Below, in pieces: positions 56,600 through 64,000 of a stretch of 64,000 nucleotides of DNA. The stretch is from Nereocystis luetkeana (Eukaryota > Sar > Phaeophyceae > Laminariales > Laminariaceae). How positions within the stretch are numbered: position 1 is the stretch's first letter; each line of letters opens with the position of its first letter. The stretch is from positions 9,692,727 through 9,756,726 of the forward strand of contig JARUPZ010000012.1 of the NCBI GenBank assembly GCA_031213475.1. Direction: 5' to 3'. The translations under genes were made by a program, and so were the position numbers. The notes under the pieces are model-generated. The model was not told the origin of the DNA and did no database searches. It worked only from the letters and a program-made list of their open reading frames with translations.

Positions 56600-56960
56600 A
56601 AAACAATCGCGGGCCGGGCCGGTCTTGGCTGGGCTGAGATTGAAAATCCGAAACTCTGACGGGCCGAACCGGGTTTGAAATTTTGAAAATGTCACGCGTT
56701 GGGCCGGGCCGGGCTTGAATTTCTGAAAAATCCTAGGGCCGCGCCAGACCGAGTTTGCAATTCTGAAGTTGTCATAGTATGGGCCGGACTGGTCCATGAT
56801 ATGAAAGTATCACGGAACGGGCAGGGTTGAGGCCTGTGCTCTAAGAGTCTCGCGTGCCGGGCGGGGTATTTCGCGGGTTTCTCACGCGCCGGCCCAACAT
56901 GACCGGTGAATAGACCCGCGAGTTCTGGCCGTTGTCGGCTCGTGGATCAACCCGCAAGAA
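56600..56960 (+). repeat. (GGGCC)n cluster array
   Basis: Clusters such as GGGCCGGGCCGG alternate with A/T-rich spacers (TTTGAAATTTTGAAAATGTC, TTGAATTTCTGAAAAATCC). The layout is as in the (CGGGT)n arrays of element T, but with a GGGCC pentamer. It ends in CGCGAG and CGTGGATCAACCCGC, similar to the hairpin part of the element-T core. Confidence 0.65.
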
Positions 56961-57094
56961 GGCCGCCAGAAACTCGGGGCCTTCCTGTCTTCTGGTCCTG
57001 CACCTGTCTTTGCCCTTTTTTACATGCTCCCAGTGTGTGCTCAGCAATTTTCAAGAACGAGGTTGGTTTCTTGTCGGGAAACTGCGTAATGCTA

Positions 57095-57205
57095 CTATTA
57101 CGGGGGACCATAGTTAATAGTACCAAATATTGTCAGTAAAAATGGTTAAACATATAGGTTTTTATGTATACCATAGGTCCTATTAACTATGGTCCCCCGT
57201 AATAA
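57095..57205 (-). mobile_element. MITE family A, complete copy
   Basis: 111 bp; ends CTATTACGGGGGACCATAG and CTATGGTCCCCCGTAATAA. The interior is reversed relative to the 36,331 copy. Confidence 0.85.
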
Positions 57206-57357
57206 TCTATTATATAAACCCAAAGGGCTCAGAAGGTCTACAACACCCGGGTGCTGTCAAAACCCGACGCGAGCAACGGCATGCGTCGTCGCGGGTACAT
57301 CACAGCCAATATATATATATATTATTTTTTTCATGGCAGCACAGACAAAGACGCTGA
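57206..57357. other. Short non-coding interval
   Basis: Contains (TA)n at 57,308-57,320; nothing else. Confidence 0.5.
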
Positions 57358-57725
57358 CACGTTCTCGGGGTCTCTCGGGCAGGCGGAAGTCGGAAGCAGA
57401 CCTGAGACATCACGCTCGGAACAGCGATGGTGATGGGGTTGTCGAAAGTTTGAACTGACTCGTGCTTCGGGGCGATGTATCGATGATTCTTGTGCTTTGG
57501 ATCGGTTGACAACCACCGAGGCAAGCAGCGGGGCATGGGTCGTTGCAGGCGCGCTGCCGCACGCCGCCACCAGCGCCTGAATTGGTTCTGACGGCGCAGA
57601 TGAGAAGGCGGAAGAAACCCTTAAACCTCACGCGAGAAACAGCGACGGCAATGGAGCTACGGCCGTATAGAAGTTTTGAACGAACTCGTGCTTCCGGTCT
57701 GAGTGTCGATGGTCGTGGGGCATCG
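57358..57725 (+). repeat. Diverged tandem duplication, period near 235 bp
   Basis: 57,380-57,490 and 57,608-57,725 share GGCGGAAG, CTCGGAACAGCGATGG / CGAGAAACAGCGACGG, AAGTTTGAAC / AAGTTTTGAAC and ACTCGTGCTTC. Both strands are open across the region (139 and 177 codons), but the frames are not preserved between units in a protein-like way. Confidence 0.55.
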
Positions 57726-58189
57726 CAGGTGCAGCGGGATAAAAATGGATGCTGTTTCGAGACGCCGCCGATGGGCTTCGTTGTGCTCAGAGCCTTTGTC
57801 GTTCGTGTTGCTTCTGCTGCCGCTGCTGCTTCAGTCGCCTTCCGTTGGGGCCTATGGTTCCGCGCTCCCTCAGTCTTTGCTCTGAAGCAGTCCTCGACAC
57901 GGCCCAAATTCGCATCCCGCGCTCCAGCTATCCCGAACACCATGCCAGGTCGAGTTGGATGAATTCCTCAAAATCGGAATTAATTTCGACAGCAGTCGTT
58001 TGGTATAATTTTTTCTTGTCCAGATCAAGCCAAGGGTAAATTACTGTTACTAAGGACTTCGTACTGGTAATAGCTTTTGTTTTTATAGTTCTCGTAGAAA
58101 CGGCCTCTTCCCCCCTGAAAGAAGAAGATTCACATTTTTTTATACCTCGAACACAATTTGTCACGTCGACTTGTGGGAGTCTTGTTAAT
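57726..58189. other. No supportable gene
   Basis: GCTGCTGCC-rich stretch at 57,805-57,835. No domain. Confidence 0.45.
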
Positions 58190-58600
58190 GAACCGAGGGT
58201 GTTTCCACGGGCCGGGCCGGGTAAGCCCGGTCCGTGAGAAACATCTATCTAACGTGTTTCTCAGAACCTGGCGGGCCGGGCCGCGCCGGGCCACGCCGGG
58301 CCGCGCCGGGCCGCGCCGGGCCGGGTTTCGCAATATAAATATCTCACGGGCCGGGCATGGCGGAGCCGAGGTCTTTGATTTAAAATCTTCACGGACCGAG
58401 CCTGGCCGAGACCCGTGTTATGAACATCCCACGGACCGGGCCGGGCCGTCGGCTCATGCGCCTAGATGTCACGGGTCGGGCTGGGCCGGCGGCTGGTGGT
58501 ATCATAATCTCATGAGCCATACCAGGCGTCGAACCGTGATTTGATCGCGCGTCGACCCGTGAACAGACAATCTCATAAGTCGGGTCACCCGGCCCCACGT
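58190..58600 (+). repeat. (GGGCC/GCCGC)n cluster array
   Basis: Starts with palindromic GGGCCGGGCC...GGTCCGTGAG, continues with GCGCCGGGCC repeats (58,270-58,325), then clusters with spacers (TTCGCAATATAAATATCTCA, TTTGATTTAAAATCTTCA). Towards 58,560-58,600 it returns to GGGTC-type units. It links the two pentamer types in one array. Confidence 0.65.
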
Positions 58601-58809
58601 ATGAGCATTGTCCCCACCCCCAAAGACCCCTGCGTTTTTTTTAATCTCCCTTCTCCAGCACTTCCGTCATGAGGCGGAACAGCCTTCGTGCGGTTGCATC
58701 GTTCTCTTGGTCCTTAGCAGTGAAACGCATGTGGTAGTTAACTCAACGCCGCTCGCATGGCCTAAACAATTCCAGCGGCGGCAATGCGCTTTGCACGGTA
58801 AGGTAGAGA
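58601..58809. other. Short non-coding interval
   Basis: Nothing recognisable. Confidence 0.5.
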
Positions 58810-59445
58810 GTGATTAACCCCATCGCAAAAAAAGAACGCCGAAATAACTCCGCCCCACGGCCACGGACAACTGCGCACAGCTGCAACGGTGAACTCGACA
58901 AGCGTGTTGTTGATTTTGATTGCACTTCGTGCCTGAGGTGCAGCGACTCCAGAAACAAGCTGCCGGTGGCAGCAAAGCAAAAATCGGTGGCAATACGTGT
59001 ATTGGTGTACGTTCAATCGTTTCGGCGCGAGACGCGAGGTGGTCTGCCCATTTTCCCCACTGTCATGGTTCCATCGGTTCCTCAGCGACCAGTCGGCATC
59101 TCGTTTTACTTTGTGAACCGGTCAAGGCGTCTGCTGCGCCAGGGTCTAACGAACGTATTGTGCGAAAAAATAATCCTGCGAAATCCCGATACCCGCAAGC
59201 AAACGCACTTCGTGCTATCGGCTCTAAGGGGCCTGCGGCGAGGTGTTGGGGTTCGTTTATCCGTCAGCCCGAGGAAGCTTTCTGCGCGGGTATCCATCTC
59301 TTACCCCGGGTCGATTGCCTGCCATCGCACCAGTAAAGACGATCAACTGCGAATAGGTACTGCCGATCCCCCTTCAACCCTTTCCGAGCGAGTCACGGGG
59401 CGAGACAGTGGGAAAACAAAGCTACTCAGGGCCCTCAGTAGATAG
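58810..59445 (+). CDS. Long open frame, unrecognised
   Basis: 212 codons are open, beginning MINPIAKKERRNNSAPRPRT and including LTNVLCEKIILRNPDTRKQT. It is basic, with no membrane segment or known domain. A second plus frame (58,920-59,336) is open across the same DNA, which weakens the case. Could be a decayed gene or chance. Confidence 0.2.
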   Translation: MINPIAKKERRNNSAPRPRTTAHSCNGELDKRVVDFDCTSCLRCSDSRNKLPVAAKQKSVAIRVLVYVQSFRRETRGGLPIFPTVMVPSVPQRPVGISFYFVNRSRRLLRQGLTNVLCEKIILRNPDTRKQTHFVLSALRGLRRGVGVRLSVSPRKLSARVSISYPGSIACHRTSKDDQLRIGTADPPSTLSERVTGRDSGKTKLLRALSR

Positions 59446-59661
59446 CAAGATGTTGACTACAACGATAACCTCCTTGAAAAGGGAAGGCGGCACAGCAGTG
59501 TTAAACACGAAGAGTAGAACCTCCAATGGCTGCAGTGCTACCCCCCGTATGTGTGCGAGTAGTTGTGCACGAGTAGAGTATTCCACTCTTCCCGCTCGTT
59601 CTTTGGAATCAATACCCCCGTCTCTCTTTCTACCCGGCTACCCCTCTACCCCCTCCACCCC

Positions 59662-59695
<34 letters not shown>

Positions 59696-60474
59696 TTTCG
59701 GCCGACAGGTGTATTGTAGCTCCCCGAGTTTGCCCGTCATGCGATATGTAGGGAGGCCTTTACCCCCTTCTTCGCCAGTCAGGGAGCACAGGCCCTTAAG
59801 TCAGGGGGATGAGCTAGCGCGAATGACCGGTAAGATGGGATTCTCCCTCGTACCACTCTGCCCCGAAGCACAAATGTTGTTTTTATTAAGTATTAATACA
59901 CAAACTGTCCTAACATTTGTTTCGGTGTGAAAAAAAAACGGGTTTCGTTGTCAGGCAGCTTTTGCCCTCCCAGTAGCAAGCAGTATGAAAAGACATATTC
60001 AGAAATGAGTCCAGTCCTCCGCCTTGTCGAAGCCACGTTGGTACCTGGTACTTAGTTGAAGCCGGCTTACAAAGGCCTGGAGTGTTCTGTGAGGACCCCG
60101 GCCTACTCTACCACTCTGGCCGGAAGTATAAGAACCGTTGGGTGTAAATATGAACACTAAACGGTACTTATATTTCCGTCAAGATGAGTGGTATACCTTA
60201 GACCCTACTTGCCAACACCGGCGTCTCATGGATGTATTTCACCGTTATTACGACCGACAGCGCCCCCCCTCCTTCGTTCTTTGCCCCTTGGAACCGCGTT
60301 ACTTTTTCGAGTTTAGCAGAGTCTTCATGCTGGCGCCGTCGGCAAGGCGGGAGTATACCGTGTTGGTCCAGGGTTGGCTGGTCTTCTCATTGCGGGGTGC
60401 TTGCACTCGTCTTCGTGGTGTTGGCTTTGTGTGCCGGGAATATAACGCACTTTTTCGCGATTAATAAACTCCCC
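59446..60474. other. No supportable gene
   Basis: (CT)n at 59,665-59,691. The plus frame 60,138-60,464 (108 codons) is unassigned. TACCTGGTA at 60,042. Confidence 0.45.
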
Positions 60475-60790
60475 ACCGCACCGTACGATTCTAGAAATTA
60501 AAAGCAGCAACGAATGGCACCATCAGGCTCTCACAAAAAATAAAATAACGTGAACATGCCTTAGGATATTCAAATCAAGTGATTGTCTGCGGTGCACGTA
60601 CGGTGCAGTGCAGGCTTGGAACGTTTTTACACGGAACCACACGGTAAACTTTCAAACCACGCCGCACCGCGCCGTATGAGAGCCGAAAGCCAAAATCCGC
60701 ACCGCACCGCACCGCTCCTCGACGTACGATTATCAAATGGTGTAGTCAGCACCGTGCCGTAGGATTCTGCCGAAGGAAAAACCGTACCGC
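60475..60790 (+). repeat. (ACCGC)n cluster array
   Basis: Short runs of CCGCACCGC alternate with spacers carrying CGTACGATT or CCGTAGGATT (60,481, 60,721, 60,760). The layout matches the GGGTC and GGGCC arrays with a third pentamer. Confidence 0.55.
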
Positions 60791-61263
60791 GATTGGGTTG
60801 TACACCGTGAAAAGCCTAGTATTTTATTTGAATTATGCTGCCAATAACTTCTTTGTTGATATGCTGACCTCAAGCAGGCGCACCGTTAAACAACGCATTG
60901 GGGCGAATAGATATGACTGCCAGGCCCGAACGGCCAACGCTGACGACGTCCATTCGCTTTATTCATATCTCAGACTTCGGCTTGAAAAATGGGCAAAACT
61001 TCGGGTGGCGCGCACAGCAGCAGTGCAGCCGATGATATCAAACCGTGCTGGTGGTTGCACGTTGTGATACAGCAACATACCGCACCGGTGCAATTCAACG
61101 GGACGCACCAGCTTTCCCCCCTCATGAGTAGAAACCGCAGCTGCTGCTCGCGGTAGCACAGTTTAGGCCTTTCTTGTTTTTTACCGGCGGTTTTCATCGA
61201 TAATACTGAAGACTTACCTGCACACTTCGTATACTCTGGAAAAACAATTTATTGAACGTGGTA
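60791..61263. other. Non-coding interval
   Basis: Frames up to 89 codons, unassigned. Confidence 0.5.
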
Positions 61264-61359
61264 CTACTGGGCATCGTACACGATGGACCTATAATACGTG
61301 TTATCCTCCAAATTTTACAAACAACACTTGGTTCTGATTAGTATGCTCCCCCGTGCTAG
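61264..61359 (+). mobile_element. MITE family A, decayed copy
   Basis: The right end TTGGTTCTGATTAGTATGCT then CCCCCGTGCTAG, with ACAAACAACACTTGG before it, aligns with family A. The left end is barely recognisable (CGATGGACCTATAA). Confidence 0.55.
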
Positions 61360-61857
61360 TATTGCCAGTCTGTTTGGACTTGTGTCATACCTGCCTTTTG
61401 CTTTCTTTATGTATCGTTTTTTGTTTGCTTTCTCACTCCGCCTGCTGAGCCTTGCACCTGCGAAAAGTTATTGACATCGACCCGGTCTAGTCTCTGTGAC
61501 ACAACCTCCAAAGCAAGCCGTACTTGGGGTACGAAGCTTCACCGCGGAACACCTATTCGTTACGTCGCTTAGCACTGGCTCGCGTTTTAGTGAAGCCCAT
61601 CGATTCGTATCTACCCACCCCAACGTGTTGAACAGGGTTATCGTCTGGGTACAACGTTGTGTTGTCTTGATACCGCGTGAACGCCGGGAGGCTCGTACAC
61701 TCATCGTATATAGGTAAAAAGGAGACTTTAATCCCTTGTACCACAGCAGAAACAGCCCCGCAACAATTCCATATATATTTTTCCCTACGGCGCGGGTATT
61801 ACAGTACTTTAGATGCGTTAACCTGCTTTCGGCGTAAGGTGCTGAAAAAAGCCCCTG
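61360..61857. other. Non-coding interval
   Basis: The minus frame 61,468-61,881 (137 codons) is unassigned. Confidence 0.45.
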
Positions 61858-62830
61858 TTCGCGGGTCAGGTCAAATCTCACGGGTCGGGTCGGGTCGGGT
61901 CAGGTCGGGCCAGCTGACCCGACCCGACCCCCGAACCAAATGGGGTATGTGCTGATCTGAAGCGACCCGATCCACAAGAACTCGAAAAAATCTCGAGCCC
62001 ACCTGACCCGACCTGTGAGTTTGAACAATGTCCTGATCCGACCCGACCCAACCCGAGAGGTAAGGAAACCTTCTGACCCGATCCGACCCGACCCGAGATA
62101 CTTGAAAAAGTCCCAACTCGACCCGATTCGACCCGAGATATTTTGAATATGTCCTGAGCCGACCCGACCCCACCCGCCAAACTCTGATTGACCCGTGATA
62201 TATGGTGCATGTCGCGGGTCCGGTCACCTCAACCTGCAAGAAAAACTATTTCGGCCCGCGGGTTTGATCCGCGGATCCAGCCCGTGGGTCGACTTTTCGA
62301 ACACAATTTACTCTACACTTTTGTACCCCGCAGTGATATGTGGCCCGGCTGTAGTGAGTTCGAATGGGTGCAGATATGCGTACGTACATAACTTTAATGA
62401 TGTTTTAATGTTTGGACATGACACTATAGCACTAGAACGAGAAGCCTTTCGGCCAAAGCGGGAATTTTTCAAAGTGTCGGATCCGCGGGCCCGCGGGTCA
62501 GCAGAAGGCAAATCGCAAGCCATGCTGGCCCGACCCGCTAGTGACCCGTTTCTCGCGGGTCATGACCCGACCCAGCCCGTGAGCGTTTGAACACCTTCTT
62601 ACCCGACCCGACCCGACCCGTGGTATTTGAAAACCTGTTGATCCGACCCGACCCGGCCCGTGGTATGTCAGAACCTCTTGACCCGACCCGACCCAAACCG
62701 TGAGATTTGATTTTTTTGAAAATTTCTTGATCCAAGCCGACCCGACGTGTGAGATTTGCACACCAACTGACCCGGCCTGACCCGCCGCATGAAATGTTGA
62801 ACATCTCCTCAGCCGACCTGCATCCGAAGG
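61858..62830 (-). mobile_element. Element T, copy 2 (array-core-array)
   Basis: On minus: a left array of (CGGGT)n clusters (62,830-62,580), a core (62,575-62,190) and a right array (62,190-61,915). The array then switches strand at a palindrome (GGTCGGGCCAGCTGACCCGACC centred near 61,911). The core shares with copy 1 ACCCGCGAGAAACGGGTCAC, GGATCCG, ACACTT, CATTAAAACA, CACTGCGGGG and GTCGACCCACGGGC, in the same order. No coding capacity. Confidence 0.7.
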
Positions 62831-64000
62831 GTTGGCCTCGTGTACCCTGCAGAAGGATATATTTGCACTGTAGAACGGGTGGCGGAGGCTATCGCCTCAT
62901 GTGCTTGACGGCAAGGGGAACCTCTGGCGCGATCTACAGCGATCTGCCGCGATCTGCAGCTCCTTCTTCGCGCAGTCTAGAGCCAAACCGCCACCAACGT
63001 AGCCGTGGGCATCGGCACCTGAAGCAGGACGTTCAGTGCGGGTTTTACCATTGGCGGCGGCACGGTGACGCCCATGTCGACCTCGACTAAGGCGGCGTGG
63101 CGTGAGCTTTGGTCGTCGATAGTAGCCAGCTATCGCAGGGTAGTTTGGAGGTCGGCAGGTGCAAAGGGCGTGAAGAGAAGAGCAACCGCACCGCGATAGG
63201 AACGATGGGGTTCGATCGGCAAACGGGGGCCCAAACCACTCGCCTAAGCAAGCGCGACCTGCCGCATGGACGCCGGCGAGAGAGTACGTTGGGTTGCCCC
63301 GGGGGCAAATAACGACCAACGTCTTCGATCAGCTTCGACGGACGGCGCTCGCAGTCTTGACCGCACCCTTGGCTCCAGCTTGGCTCCAGTCAGGTCGCTT
63401 TTCACCATGGGTAGCTCGGACCTTGGCCCAGAGGCGACTGCGCTCTCTCTGCTGCCAAAGCGAAGGAGCTGCGACCGGCCGCCGCAGCAGTGCCTTCGTG
63501 CATCGCATTTTCAGCTTTCTGGGTGACTTTATCAGAGTCGGACTTGGCCCCATGGAGGGCACGCTGCTCGGGGATCAATGAGGGTTGCACCCGGAGGCAG
63601 CCATACCCGTTCAAGTCGCTGGGGTTGCGAACAACGCACGCTTTTCCCGGCCTCTTGGGTATTCAGGGAGCAGGTCACCTGGGCACAAGTGGACATGCGC
63701 GTTCTAGTCAATATGTTGCCTTCGTCCGTTCGGCGAGAATTGCACACTGAAACCAGGAAATTTTGGCTCATACCTTATTGAAACTCCAGCTTTGGGTTAA
63801 GTCCTCTGAAAACAATACAATAAAACACGAGCTAAAATGCGAGATAACTGCATTTGTCTCGAACCCCTCCCCCCCCCCGTCACCGCCGCCCCCCCCCGCT
63901 CTCTCGCCATGATTGAGGCTTTGAATTGAAGTAGCTACGCGTATTGAAACGTCGCAACGACGTACTCGCAACGCTGGAGGGTGCAGCCCGTTATCTTCCG
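62831..64000. other. No supportable gene
   Basis: GC-rich, with open frames on both strands (140 codons minus, 62,897-63,319; 95 plus, 63,294-63,581), none with a recognised domain. It could be decayed retroelement coding sequence, but no motif proves it. Confidence 0.4.

Overview
The window looks like a gene-poor, repeat-dominated stretch of a eukaryotic nuclear genome. It has tRNA-derived SINE-like elements with A and B boxes, LINE reverse-transcriptase C-termini, a Ty3/gypsy pol with H2C2 and DDE integrase motifs, a Ty1/copia-type gag remnant, a PIF/Harbinger-like transposase fragment, TTAA-flanked piggyBac-type MITEs and many microsatellites. There are no operons, Shine-Dalgarno-led genes or CRISPR arrays. 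The mix of chromodomain-type gypsy, several LINE and SINE families and mixed GC content would fit a multicellular alga or another stramenopile. That placement is a weak inference, because no phylogenetically informative host gene is present.

Layout. 1-13.4 kb: MITEs (family A, about 111 bp; family B, about 95 bp), 5'-truncated LINE 3' ends and a SINE. 13.4-20.2 kb: LINE-2 copy on the minus strand, SINEs, a 320-bp foldback element, (CGGGT)n cluster arrays and the first copy of an undescribed core-plus-array element (T). 20.6-26.1 kb: a decayed Ty3/gypsy element with PBS, broken pol and 3' LTR, then an LTR in inverted orientation and a 48-bp-stem hairpin. 27.4-29.2 kb: a minisatellite, a copia-type gag remnant and a dimeric tRNA-derived SINE. 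29.2-31.2 kb: a GGAAGT/ACTTCC array that switches strand and has a period near 172 bp. 33.2-36.1 kb: a (TTG)n tract and a tandem array of units bounded by poly-C. 36.3-45 kb: MITEs, SINEs and the best candidate host coding exon (42,981-43,751, minus strand). 45-64 kb: scattered duplicated segments, transposase and LINE remnants, more MITEs, GC-rich pentamer arrays and the second copy of element T.

Most of the DNA is explained by non-autonomous mobile elements and their decay. The clearest unexplained signal is a 9-bp dyad, TACCWGGTA (often ATACCWGGTAT), read at 25 places against about 0.5 expected by chance. It lies mostly outside the named repeats and is absent from the retrotransposon-rich 19.6-32.4 kb. 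The second is element T, a unique hairpin-bearing core flanked by arrays of pentamer clusters and seen twice in opposite orientation. The same array design occurs with other pentamers (GGGCC, ACCGC).
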